Below, one piece after another: positions 24,794 to 33,450 of a stretch of DNA of 50,129 nt. Position 1 is the first letter of the stretch; the number at the start of each line of letters is the position of its first letter. The stretch is from NCBI GenBank assembly GCA_015061295.1, contig SUWU01000018.1, positions 1 through 50,129 on the forward strand. The letters are read 5' to 3'. The stretch comes from Lentimicrobiaceae bacterium. GTDB taxonomy: Bacteria > Bacteroidota > Bacteroidia > Bacteroidales > F082. Under the pieces are notes generated by a model, which saw nothing but the letters and a program-made list of their open reading frames with translations, was not told the DNA's origin and did not search any database. The translations under genes and the position numbers were made by a program.

Positions 24794-27700
24794 TTATTTC
24801 AGCAAGTCATATGTCACATAGTCTTTATATTTCAACAACTCAAAGACATTTTGTGCAGATATTCTACCTTTCCCAGGATGCATCTGACAAGTGATATTAT
24901 TATCTCTATCAACAAAATATATCGTATAACTTTGTTTTCCCTTATTATCCTTTATCACCTTAATAAATTCTTCACACTTCTCTTTATCCAATTTATTAAC
25001 ATCAATAGTAAACTTCACTTCTCTTGTGGTATTCTCTAATAAAGTCTCAAGAAGTTCTACTTTAGTTATCCTCAACTCTTTTGGTTTAGGTGCATTAGGA
25101 TCGATGATCTCATCTTTTTTTGGATAACGTTCTCTCACTACGCCTGTAACAAGCACATGTGAACCTGCCGACAGAAGCGGATTCATTTTAAGATAATTCT
25201 CTGTAAACAATCGAAATTCATAACTTCCGCTCTGATCTTCAATACGATATATTCCAAACTCTGTTCCTTTCTGTGTAGGCCTTCTTTCTGATGACGCAAC
25301 CACTCCTGCCATTATTAAAGTCGTATCAACACGACTCTTCTCTATCGCATCTTTTACCTGATCTAATTTGATATTAGCAAAATATTTTATTGCATCTTTA
25401 TACATATCAAGAGGATGAGCACTCATATAAAAGCCAACGAGTTCTTTCTCCATCTCTAATTCTTTCATCTGCGACCAAGGCTCACACTCTGGCAACTGTA
25501 TCGTAAATGTCTCGCTAATATCATCTGCGCTATCGGCGAACAAATCAAATTGCGCATTATTTTTTCTTTCTATATATGCACTGACGGACTTTATCGCTTT
25601 CTCCACGAAAGTAGCTTTGTCGCCTTCTTCAATATGATAGAACATAGCTCTGTGCATTCCTTCGAAGCAATCGAAGACTCCTGCTCCTGCAAGAGCTTCT
25701 ATCGATTTCCTATTCACGCCTTTACCACTCATCCTTATCAAGAAATCGGCGAAGTCCTTAAATTTTCCATTAGTATCCCTTTCTTCTGTAATAGCTTGGA
25801 TAACAACCTCTCCCACCATCTTCACCGCTCCCATACCGAAGCATATCTGTCCATTTTGATTTACTGTAAACTTATATTCCGACTCGTTGACACTTGGTCC
25901 TAGGACGTCTATTTTCATACGTTTACATTCGTCTATCATGAAGACGACTTCCTTACTGTCTCTGATAGAACTATTTAAAACAGCCGCCATGAACTCTGCA
26001 GGATAATGTGCCTTCAGATATGCTGTCTGATAAGCCACCCATGAATAACATGTAGCGTGCGATTTGTTGAAAGCATACGAAGCGAATTTCTCCCAGTCTT
26101 TCCAGATATTTTCGAGTATCGCCGGGTCGTGACCGTTAGCTTCGCCTTGTGTCATGAACTTGCCTTTAAGCTCGTTCATCTTTTCGATAAGCTTCTTACC
26201 CATCGCCTTACGCAAGGTGTCAGACTCACCACGTGTGAAACTTGCGAGCTGTCGCGACAGAAGCATCACCTGCTCCTGATAGACGGTAACACCGTATGTA
26301 TCTTTAAGATACTTCTCCATGATAGGAATAGGGTAAGTAATAGGCTCCTTGCCTGTCTTACGCGCGATGAATGTCGGGATATAATCCATAGGACCTGGAC
26401 GATACAAGGCATTCATAGCGATAAGGTCTTCAAAGACAGAAGGCTTAAGTTCACGAAGATATTTCTGCATACCTGGCGACTCAAACTGGAACGTACCGAT
26501 GGTATTGCCAGAACTATATAATTCGTATGTCTTTTTATCATCAATAGGAATAGTGTCAATGTCTAAATCTATTCCATGTGTCTTCTTGATATTTGCCAAA
26601 GCATCTTTGATCTGAGTCAAAGTCTTGAGTCCCAAGAAGTCCATCTTGATAAGACCTACGTTCTCGACCACATGACCGTCATACTGAGTCACGAGGACAT
26701 CTTCTTTCGTATCTTTATCTTTGATGGTACAAAGAGGAGCGTAATTCGTCAGGTCAGAAGCGCCGATGATGACGCCACAAGCATGAATGCCGATCTGACG
26801 GTTCGTATCTTCAAGCTGCTGTGCGTAAGTCAACATCGTAGAAACATTCTCATCGTCACCTTCGAGCATCGCCTTTATCTCTGGAACATATTTAAAACAG
26901 TTCTTAAGATTGACTTTAGGCGACTTACCTTTCTCATCTTTAATATTATCCGGGAAATTTCTTTCAGGAATAAACGATTTAATCTCGTTTACTTTAGGAA
27001 TTGGTATCTTCTGCACGCGGCTCACATCAGCGATAGACGATTTCGTAGCCATCGTGCCGTAGGTGATGATATGAGCGACTTTCTCCTTGCCGTATTTCTC
27101 TGTAATCCAATCCAAGACCTTACCGCGACCGTCATCGTCGAAGTCGACGTCAATATCGGGAAGTGAAATACGGTCAGGGTTAAGGAAACGCTCGAAAAGC
27201 AAGTCATACTTCAGAGGATCTACGTCAGTGATTTTCAAACAGTAAGCCACAACAGAACCTGCTGCCGAGCCACGACCTGGACCTACGGAGACGCCGAGTT
27301 CTTCACGAGCGCCGCGTATATAATCCTGAACTATGAGGAAGTAACCAGGAAAACCCATCGTCTTCATGATATGAAGCTCGAATACGATACGCTCGCGTTG
27401 TTCTTCAGTAAGCTCTTTTCCGTAACGACGTTCCGCGCCTTCCCAAGCGAGTTTAGCGAGATAGTCGGCTTCTAACTTGATACGATATAATTTGTCGTAA
27501 CCGCCTAACTTCTTGATTTTCTTCTCGCCCTCTTCCCTGCTCATCACCACCTCGCCGAGTTCGTTGCGGGTAAACTCGTTAAACAGATCCTCTTCTGTAA
27601 ATTTCTGGCGATACTCTTCTTCAGTGCCAAAGTCTTTAGGAATATCGAATATCGGCATAATCGGGTCGGAGTCGATGGAATAAGCTTCTACTTTATCCAC

Positions 27701-29380
27701 GATTTCCTGTGTATTTTCAAGAGCCTCTGGGATGTCGGCGAAAGCCTCTCCCATCTCCTGCGGAGTCTTCAGCCACTCCTGCTTAGTGTAGTGCATTCTG
27801 TTAGGATCGTCGAAATCCTTACCTGTGCTGAGACATATAAGTCTGTCGTGAGCCTCGCTATGTTCTTCTTCCACGAAATGAACGTCGTTGGTAGCGACAA
27901 TCTTAGTATTTGTCTTTCTCGCTAAATCAATCAAGACCTTATTAACTTCCTGCTGACGTTCAAATATCTCTTGGTCTGCATTAGGCTTGTCTGTCTTATG
28001 ACGTTGTATCTCGATATAGAAGTCATCACCGAAGAGATTCTTGAACCAATGTAGTGACTGTTCCGCGCCTTCGATGTCGCCATTCATGATTTTCTGAGGA
28101 AGCTCGCCGCCGAGACAAGCAGAACATATTATCAGACCTTCGTGATATTTCTCTAAGAGTGAATGGTCTATACGCGGATTGTAATAATAACCGTCGATAT
28201 AGGCTATGGAAGAAAGTTTACAAAGGTTCTTATATCCTTGTTTATTTTTTGCCAATATAATAAGGTGATAACCTCTGTCGGCGCGACCGTCGCGTTTGTC
28301 GATGCTCACAGGTGCGCAGTAAGCCTCCATACCGATGATAGGCTTGAATATCTTTGTCTTGAGAAGATCAATCTCAACAGCAGCATCGTCTTTCTTAGAA
28401 TCCTCAGCTTCTTTATCATTAAGAATCTTCTCCAGCTCCTTAATCTTATCTTTAACCTTACCGTTATATTTATTAGCAGCATCGGCGAACTCTTTGATAC
28501 CGAACATATTTCCATGATCGGTGAGAGCCATGGAGAACATATTGTTCTTAGTACATTTCTCTATCAGGTCAGGCACTTTCGACATACCGTCGAGTATTGA
28601 GAAATGAGAGTGTACGTGAAGATGAGTGAAATGTTTAGGAGTATATTTAGAGTCGCTGAGTCGCTGAGTCGCTGAGTCGCCAAGTTGTTGAGATTGTTTT
28701 TCTTCAATGTTAGAAACGATTTTTATTCCAACAGCTTTTATCATCTCTGGGTTAGCCTCACGGAATTTTGTAAGAAACTCCTCGCCTTCTTTTATCTCTT
28801 CGTTAATGACATTGATACGGACGAGTTCGAGGAACACGCGAGCAGTAGCCTCCACGTCGGCGGAAGCGTTATGAGCCATATCGAAGCCCTCGTTGAACAG
28901 CAGTCTATGTATCTCTTCCAACTTAGGCAACTTATGACGACCTCCACGACCGACGCCGAGCTTACAGAAATCGGCGGTCTTCTCTGTACAAGTATCAATA
29001 ACGTCCTTGCCTTCTAATGGATTGAAGCCTTTAGTTCTAAGATATTCACACCCAACTATATTAAGGTCAAACCTAACGTTATGTCCTACTACATACTTCA
29101 CCCTTTGAAGTTCATTATAGAAAATATCGAGAACGTCGTTGAGGTTTTTTCCCACCTTGGCGGCATGTTCTGTACTGATACCATGCACCATAGAAGCGTT
29201 GATAGGAATGATAAAACCTTCAGGCTTAACGATATGATTCTCTGCTTTGACGAACCTGCCTTCTTCATCATGAATCTGCCATGCCAGCTGCACCATACGA
29301 GGCCAATTGTCGAAGTTTGTCAAAGGAGCATTTTTATCTAAAGGGAGACCTGTAGTCTCGGTATCGAATATCAGAAACAT
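24794..29380 (-). CDS. dnaE: DNA polymerase III alpha subunit fused to an N-terminal DnaQ-type proofreading exonuclease
   Basis: The 1528-residue protein starts with a complete DEDDh exonuclease domain (residues 1-190): FDTETTG, GHNVRFDLN, and HNASADVEATA. A low-complexity linker (about 215-250) follows, partly encoded by an 8-nt tandem repeat. The polymerase begins with the PHP domain (HLHVHSHFSILDG, near 255; LTDHGNMFG). The catalytic Asp pair lies in LPDIDVDFDDDGR near residues 740-750; finger motifs, helix-hairpin-helix (GAGVFDCF) and an OB fold (VVASSERRPTQKG) follow. It is the replicative polymerase with its own proofreader in cis, which removes the need for a separate epsilon subunit. 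Its promoter is about 80 nt upstream. trxA follows on the same strand, with its own promoter. Confidence 0.96.
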   Translation of the reverse strand: MFLIFDTETTGLPLDKNAPLTNFDNWPRMVQLAWQIHDEEGRFVKAENHIVKPEGFIIPINASMVHGISTEHAAKVGKNLNDVLDIFYNELQRVKYVVGHNVRFDLNIVGCEYLRTKGFNPLEGKDVIDTCTEKTADFCKLGVGRGGRHKLPKLEEIHRLLFNEGFDMAHNASADVEATARVFLELVRINVINEEIKEGEEFLTKFREANPEMIKAVGIKIVSNIEEKQSQQLGDSATQRLSDSKYTPKHFTHLHVHSHFSILDGMSKVPDLIEKCTKNNMFSMALTDHGNMFGIKEFADAANKYNGKVKDKIKELEKILNDKEAEDSKKDDAAVEIDLLKTKIFKPIIGMEAYCAPVSIDKRDGRADRGYHLIILAKNKQGYKNLCKLSSIAYIDGYYYNPRIDHSLLEKYHEGLIICSACLGGELPQKIMNGDIEGAEQSLHWFKNLFGDDFYIEIQRHKTDKPNADQEIFERQQEVNKVLIDLARKTNTKIVATNDVHFVEEEHSEAHDRLICLSTGKDFDDPNRMHYTKQEWLKTPQEMGEAFADIPEALENTQEIVDKVEAYSIDSDPIMPIFDIPKDFGTEEEYRQKFTEEDLFNEFTRNELGEVVMSREEGEKKIKKLGGYDKLYRIKLEADYLAKLAWEGAERRYGKELTEEQRERIVFELHIMKTMGFPGYFLIVQDYIRGAREELGVSVGPGRGSAAGSVVAYCLKITDVDPLKYDLLFERFLNPDRISLPDIDVDFDDDGRGKVLDWITEKYGKEKVAHIITYGTMATKSSIADVSRVQKIPIPKVNEIKSFIPERNFPDNIKDEKGKSPKVNLKNCFKYVPEIKAMLEGDDENVSTMLTYAQQLEDTNRQIGIHACGVIIGASDLTNYAPLCTIKDKDTKEDVLVTQYDGHVVENVGLIKMDFLGLKTLTQIKDALANIKKTHGIDLDIDTIPIDDKKTYELYSSGNTIGTFQFESPGMQKYLRELKPSVFEDLIAMNALYRPGPMDYIPTFIARKTGKEPITYPIPIMEKYLKDTYGVTVYQEQVMLLSRQLASFTRGESDTLRKAMGKKLIEKMNELKGKFMTQGEANGHDPAILENIWKDWEKFASYAFNKSHATCYSWVAYQTAYLKAHYPAEFMAAVLNSSIRDSKEVVFMIDECKRMKIDVLGPSVNESEYKFTVNQNGQICFGMGAVKMVGEVVIQAITEERDTNGKFKDFADFLIRMSGKGVNRKSIEALAGAGVFDCFEGMHRAMFYHIEEGDKATFVEKAIKSVSAYIERKNNAQFDLFADSADDISETFTIQLPECEPWSQMKELEMEKELVGFYMSAHPLDMYKDAIKYFANIKLDQVKDAIEKSRVDTTLIMAGVVASSERRPTQKGTEFGIYRIEDQSGSYEFRLFTENYLKMNPLLSAGSHVLVTGVVRERYPKKDEIIDPNAPKPKELRITKVELLETLLENTTREVKFTIDVNKLDKEKCEEFIKVIKDNKGKQSYTIYFVDRDNNITCQMHPGKGRISAQNVFELLKYKDYVTYDLLK
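28651..28692. repeat. 8-nt tandem repeat inside dnaE
   Basis: AGTCGCTG occurs three times exactly (28651-28674), followed by degenerate copies AGTCGCCA and AGTTGTTG. On the coding strand this gives the linker peptide QQLGDSATQRLSDS between the exonuclease and PHP domains. Gain or loss of one unit would shift the frame. Confidence 0.9.
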
Positions 29381-29457
29381 AAAACTCTTTTTTTGAATAA
29401 AAAACCGCTTGTGCTACTATTGATTTTCAGTCATATAAAAAGACCAAATCTTCTTTC

Positions 29458-29491
29458 CAAAACTACATATTTTTTTTTGAATTATGAACAA
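29458..29491 (-). promoter_or_regulatory. Promoter for dnaE
   Basis: On the minus strand, TAGTTTTG (29458-29465) matches the -7 element, with a TTG (29489-29491) 23 nt upstream. The leader to the ATG would be about 70 nt. The stretch from here to the RNA candidate at 29651 is AT-rich and I see nothing else in it. Confidence 0.5.
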
Positions 29492-29650
29492 TTTATTTCA
29501 GAAATTTATATATCACATCAAATTAATTTCTCATAAAAGAGAGATTTTTATCCACATTGTGAATTTAAAAGACAATTTAACTCTTCTTCATAATGTTGTC
29601 TTCTGTCGTTCATGAGATTTTGTTTTTCGCTCAAACTCTTTTCTCAGGCA

Positions 29651-29882
29651 ATAAAAAAAGCGTGAACTGCTTTCATTGCTTTTTTAGACATAGTAGGTTC
29701 TGGTAAAACCCTTGCAACTAAATAAGCACGAACAATTCACGCCGTTTGACGTAAACAACTCGACCTCTTATTCTCCTTGCACTTTAAATTTACCAGATTT
29801 ACTATGTAGAGAACAAGAGCAATAAGCTCTGTTTTATAATATGTTAACTATCTTTCTTTTTCTATTTCTATATTTCTTTTAT
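29651..29882 (-). ncRNA. Candidate structured noncoding RNA or leader, about 230 nt
   Basis: No protein-sized frame occupies this interval. A promoter (29889-29919) points into it. On the minus strand it ends with GC-containing arms followed by a run of seven T (29652-29659), like an intrinsic terminator. The pairings are: 29660-29669 with 29733-29742 (9 of 10); 29688-29695 with 29800-29807 (8 of 8); 29701-29707 with 29789-29795 (7 of 7). The last two stack into one interrupted helix that crosses the first, so together they would form a pseudoknot or be alternatives. A small hairpin AGAGC-GCTCT lies near the 5' end. It does not match tmRNA, SRP RNA, RNase P RNA or a riboswitch I know. A 6S-like RNA or a dnaE leader are possibilities. 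Confidence 0.5.
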
Positions 29883-29888
29883 CTCGCG

Positions 29889-29919
29889 CAAAGATAAGTT
29901 ATTTTTCATTAGCAACAAA
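29889..29919 (-). promoter_or_regulatory. Well-formed promoter for the candidate RNA
   Basis: On the minus strand, TTTG (29916-29919), 19 nt and TATCTTTG (29889-29896) match the Bacteroidota -33/-7 consensus exactly in sequence and spacing. It overlaps the stop region of the upstream lipoprotein gene. The only things downstream are the RNA candidate and, 500 nt on, dnaE. Confidence 0.7.
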
Positions 29920-30423
29920 TGTTATCTTTCCAGAAACATCGCATAACACTTCTTCTCCCATACCAAATATATCAACTCTACAACTTCCACTCACCGACGA
30001 CTCCCACGACATTGTTCCATTATATGGTGACGACACATTAGGATTTCTTAGATTAATATCACATCTAACATAATCGTTATCATTAAACCTGATATAACCA
30101 TCGTAATCGCTGTCGTTGAGACGCATCCCTAATCCATCGCAGCGTCCACTTATGACGATATCATTTAAAACACCATTGATTCCTTTAATCTTAACAGTGA
30201 CATTATTGTCATTATTAGTAATAGAACAATCTGTTTCGATAGGAGAATCTGTTGTAAGGTTATATGTACCATATCCTGGATATGTAAGCATAAAATTCGG
30301 TGTTATGCTAATCTTATATTCTCCAACAAATCTATCTACGCTGTCATCGTCATTTTTATTACAAGAAGTCGATGCTAAGACAGTGAATGCCAGAAGGCAA
30401 CAAATAAATACTTTAAATCTCAT
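29899..30423 (-). CDS. Small beta-rich lipoprotein, paralogue of the next gene
   Basis: A signal peptide with lipobox STSC (Cys21) is followed by an Asp/Asn-rich linker (NKNDDDS), often seen in surface-exported Bacteroidota lipoproteins. The mature part (about 150 residues) shares its layout with the neighbouring 178-residue protein: F-V-G-x-Y near residue 33, a P-x-Y/M-G turn, C-x-I, a GxCD-x-x-GM-x-L motif near 90, and a T/S-W strand before the end. These suggest a lipocalin- or calycin-like beta barrel repeated by tandem duplication. I do not recognise a named family, and the function is unknown. Confidence 0.85.
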   Translation of the reverse strand: MRFKVFICCLLAFTVLASTSCNKNDDDSVDRFVGEYKISITPNFMLTYPGYGTYNLTTDSPIETDCSITNNDNNVTVKIKGINGVLNDIVISGRCDGLGMRLNDSDYDGYIRFNDNDYVRCDINLRNPNVSSPYNGTMSWESSVSGSCRVDIFGMGEEVLCDVSGKITFVANEK

Positions 30424-30445
30424 AACAAATTATTTTAGTGATAAA

Positions 30446-30481
30446 AAAAGAGATACATCTTATCTATAATGTATCTCTTTT
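30446..30481 (-). terminator. Terminator between the two paralogous lipoprotein genes
   Basis: A perfect 13-bp stem (30446-30458 with 30469-30481) is followed on the minus strand by a T run. It would end transcription of the 178-residue lipoprotein gene, so the downstream paralogue needs read-through or its own promoter; I see no clear one. Confidence 0.85.
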
Positions 30482-30515
30482 ACAACGATAATATAATTAC
30501 GTTATTGTATCAATA

Positions 30516-31052
30516 TTATTGTTTTGTTCCTGCGAATGCCATATTACCAGCGAGTTCTGCTTCAACTGGAACTACAACGCCTGGCATAACTTCCATATCC
30601 ATTCCTAAAGTACCAGACAATGTTGTTGTCCAAGAAATCTTACCGTTTGTTGGAGCTGCCACTGTTGCACTACCGAGATTGATGTTGAGTGCTAAATCGC
30701 CCAACTCTTCTCCTGCAGGAATAGTTTGGTTGAATTTATATGTGTCAAGGTGCATACCAGCTTCATCGCAAGTACCTTTGATATTAAATAAAGGAACATT
30801 TTCTACAACGATAGTTACCATAACTGAATTTGATACTGTTTCTTTGATAGTACATTTCACTCCGTCAAATGAATCAAAGTCCTCTATTGGCAACTCACCC
30901 ATACCAGGAACTGTAGCTGTGATACTTGGTGTCAATGTCATTGAGTAAGTACCGACAAAATTCTCTGCGTAATTAACGTCATCTTTTTTACAACTGCTTA
31001 AAGAGATGGCAACAACTGCCAACATACATACTAATAAACTCTTAATTTTCAT
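30516..31052 (-). CDS. Small beta-rich lipoprotein, paralogue of the preceding gene
   Basis: A signal peptide with lipobox LSSC (Cys21) is followed by KKDD. The mature domain has NFVGTYSMTLTPSIT (key FVGTY near residue 32), KCTIKE, IKGTCDEAGMHLD near 95 and ISWTTTLSGTL near 140, each with a counterpart in the 174-residue neighbour (FVGEY, DCSITN, ISGRCDGLGMRLN, MSWESSVSGSC). This points to tandem duplication. Its function is unknown; the location is probably the outer membrane or periplasm. Confidence 0.87.
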   Translation of the reverse strand: MKIKSLLVCMLAVVAISLSSCKKDDVNYAENFVGTYSMTLTPSITATVPGMGELPIEDFDSFDGVKCTIKETVSNSVMVTIVVENVPLFNIKGTCDEAGMHLDTYKFNQTIPAGEELGDLALNINLGSATVAAPTNGKISWTTTLSGTLGMDMEVMPGVVVPVEAELAGNMAFAGTKQ

Positions 31053-31091
31053 GATGTTATTTTTTAAAATTTGATAATAAAAATTCTCCTA

Positions 31092-31099
31092 CAAATATA
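31092..31099 (-). promoter_or_regulatory. -7 promoter element for the 178-residue lipoprotein
   Basis: On the minus strand the sequence is TATATTTG, 39 nt upstream of the ATG. It follows the sialidase stop, so the lipoprotein can be expressed independently. Confidence 0.55.
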
Positions 31100-31121
31100 A
31101 TTCTTTTTCTTATACTATCGC

Positions 31122-32969
31122 CTATTTCTCAACAATAAATTTTGCTGTTTTAGTACTCATATCTAAATTAATCCCTTCAATGAGATATAATCCGTTGTCC
31201 ATATCGCTGACATCTACCATGATATTATCTTCGTTATGATTTGATATTGAACGAACTAACTGCCCTCTCACATTATAAATGTTAATCATAATTAAGTCTT
31301 TTGATTGTATATTTATATAATGTGATGCTGGATTTGGATACACATCGAGATAATTCATTGTTGCAATATCATCGACTTCATCTATGTTGACGACATCATC
31401 CTCTCCATCTGTCAACCAATTAAGACTGAAGTTATAGAACACTGTGCAATAATCACCTTCGTTTTGATAAGCCTCTTCCACATAGAGTCCTATTGTATTA
31501 TCAGGCAGCACACATAGTGATGAATAAGCTGAGTTATAAGGCACTATACATTTCTTTGTTTGCCACGATTCTCCTTCGTCGTAGCTCACATACACTGTCA
31601 CATTCTTTCTTGAAGAGCCTTCTGGCACAGAGTGTAACAATCTATTCTTATCGTAGCCATCGTTCACAGAGGTATAACGTATAAGGTCACCATTACATGC
31701 TGGAGCCACGATGTCAGTCCATTCCGATGTTGTCTCCTGCCATGTCACGCCTCCATCTTCCGAGATATTATACCATCTGTAACCATTACGGCGGATACTC
31801 ATCAAAATGCGACCATCGACGAGCTCAGTCACCTTAGCCTCGTCGCCACCTACAGAGGCGCGTCCCGACACTTGCCATGTCTGTCCGTTGTCATCGGAAT
31901 AAACAGCGTGATTACATATGACTTCTCGTGTATTATTCTCGCGCATTGCTATGACAAACATGATACGTCCTGTTGATGTCAACAAGCCATTTCCTGAACC
32001 GAAGAAACCTCCGAGCCATTCTTTACGCTCTTCATCTTCACATTCTGCACCATATACAAAATGCGTGATGTCTTCTGGCTCGCTCCATGTCATGCCGTTA
32101 TCATGGCTTCTCGAGATATACATTCTCAGAGGATTTGTCGGTGTAGAACCCCAGAAACCAGGCCCACCAACAAAAGCTGCTATGATACCATTTTCATCAT
32201 TGGTAAGTGCCAATGCGCAATCGCCATAACCTTGTTTATAACCTGTACCATAGGCTATAGTATAAGGCTCAGTCCAAGTATGACCGCCATCTTTACTCAC
32301 ATTACACAATATATCAATATCTTCTGGAAGGTCACCATTGTTATATTTTCTCTTATCAGTGACTGCAACGATGGAACCATCTCTTGCTGTGATGACAGCA
32401 GGAATACGATAATTAGTAGAGTTATAATCACCTGGACGTAACAATGTTGTACGAGCAAGTATAATCTCACGAGAACCTGCTGGACTAGGATTCTTCACAT
32501 CATAAGCCTCGTCATTGACATTCAACGACAGGACTGACATATCTATAGAGTTACCTTCTTCTGCATCGTCGTCAACATCGACAGCAAACCAGAGATAATT
32601 AATACCTTTATATAAATATCCATTTGTCTCGCATAAGAAATCGCCCTCCTGAGGAGTACAACTTCCTATCAAAACGGCTTTGTCGAGGTACTTGTTATTC
32701 TGACTCGACGAGAGTCCTGTTGTATAAACCTTTACACTCTTAACGTCATTAATATCAGTAGTAGCATCAAGGTTGATGAGCACCGACTGTAAGGCTATAG
32801 AATCAGTGTTACCTTCATATTCTGTCATCGACCTCAGTATCAGTTCGTCGTTATTAGAACGAGCTGTTAGACGTGACTCTTGAAAGAGCAAAGTATTCAC
32901 TTCAATATTCTGAGCTTTCATTGTCAGACATATCAAGAAGAACAAAAATGTTAAAGAAAATTTTCTCAT
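31122..32969 (-). CDS. Secreted sialidase (GH33-type) with type IX secretion sorting domain
   Basis: A Sec signal peptide (about 1-19) is followed by an N-terminal beta domain (20-165). The six-bladed propeller starts with the arginine motif NYRIPAV near residue 187. At least five Asp boxes are visible: SKDGGHTW, SHDNGMTW, SDDNGQTW, SEDGGVTW and the weaker SYDEGESW. The last about 75 residues (YPNPASHYINIQ, then GLYLIEG and a basic end) form a type A sorting domain of the type IX secretion system, so the enzyme should be exported to the surface. It releases terminal sialic acids from host glycans. It starts 7 nt after the phosphatase stop and is the last gene of a probable three-gene operon. 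Confidence 0.93.
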   Translation of the reverse strand: MRKFSLTFLFFLICLTMKAQNIEVNTLLFQESRLTARSNNDELILRSMTEYEGNTDSIALQSVLINLDATTDINDVKSVKVYTTGLSSSQNNKYLDKAVLIGSCTPQEGDFLCETNGYLYKGINYLWFAVDVDDDAEEGNSIDMSVLSLNVNDEAYDVKNPSPAGSREIILARTTLLRPGDYNSTNYRIPAVITARDGSIVAVTDKRKYNNGDLPEDIDILCNVSKDGGHTWTEPYTIAYGTGYKQGYGDCALALTNDENGIIAAFVGGPGFWGSTPTNPLRMYISRSHDNGMTWSEPEDITHFVYGAECEDEERKEWLGGFFGSGNGLLTSTGRIMFVIAMRENNTREVICNHAVYSDDNGQTWQVSGRASVGGDEAKVTELVDGRILMSIRRNGYRWYNISEDGGVTWQETTSEWTDIVAPACNGDLIRYTSVNDGYDKNRLLHSVPEGSSRKNVTVYVSYDEGESWQTKKCIVPYNSAYSSLCVLPDNTIGLYVEEAYQNEGDYCTVFYNFSLNWLTDGEDDVVNIDEVDDIATMNYLDVYPNPASHYINIQSKDLIMINIYNVRGQLVRSISNHNEDNIMVDVSDMDNGLYLIEGINLDMSTKTAKFIVEK

Positions 32970-32976
32970 AATATTT

Positions 32977-33429
32977 TTATGTTAATGATGTTATGAAACC
33001 TTTACAACCTTCTACCACGTCATTCCAGGTAGCATCGAAGTCACCTGTGTACCAAGGATCAGCCACATCAGCAGGACGAGAAGTATAATCCATGAGAAGA
33101 GATATTTTGTCATCTACATCTTCACCAAGCATCTTTCTCAAGTTACGAAGGTTATTCTGATCCATTGCTATTATATAATCGTAATGACGATAGTCGTCCA
33201 TCGTGATCTGCCTTGAAGTCTTGCCGTCACAACTGATGCCATGTTCTGCGAGTTTACGTCGCGCAGGAGGATAGACAGCATTGCCTATCTCCTCTCTTGA
33301 CGTTGCCGCCGATGCTATCTCAAATTGTTTTTCAATACCCATCTGACGGACAATATCTTTCATCACGAACTCAGCCATAGGACTGCGACAGATATTACCA
33401 TGACAGACGAAAAGAATCTTATACTTCAT
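32977..33429 (-). CDS. Low-molecular-weight protein tyrosine phosphatase
   Basis: The phosphate-binding loop C-x5-R is VCHGNICRSPMAE (Cys9 to Arg15) and the general-acid loop DPWYTGDF lies near residue 120. The length (150) and the absence of a signal peptide indicate a cytosolic LMW-PTP. In Bacteroidota these enzymes often counteract tyrosine kinases of capsule or exopolysaccharide systems, but no kinase or capsule gene is adjacent here. It lies 21 nt after the peptidase-nicotinamidase gene and 7 nt before the sialidase, in the same orientation. Confidence 0.95.
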   Translation of the reverse strand: MKYKILFVCHGNICRSPMAEFVMKDIVRQMGIEKQFEIASAATSREEIGNAVYPPARRKLAEHGISCDGKTSRQITMDDYRHYDYIIAMDQNNLRNLRKMLGEDVDDKISLLMDYTSRPADVADPWYTGDFDATWNDVVEGCKGFITSLT

Positions 33430-33450
33430 ATCCTCGTTTGATTATTTCTC

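Noticed and set aside
26057-27166. Plus-strand frames of 154 and 196 codons opposite dnaE
   Set aside because: They are shadows of the highly conserved dnaE coding sequence; their translations are rich in Arg, His and Phe with no family resemblance.
29651-29882. tmRNA, SRP RNA or RNase P RNA as identity of the candidate RNA
   Set aside because: It has no tRNA-like end, tag frame, SRP tetraloop region or RNase P core sequences.
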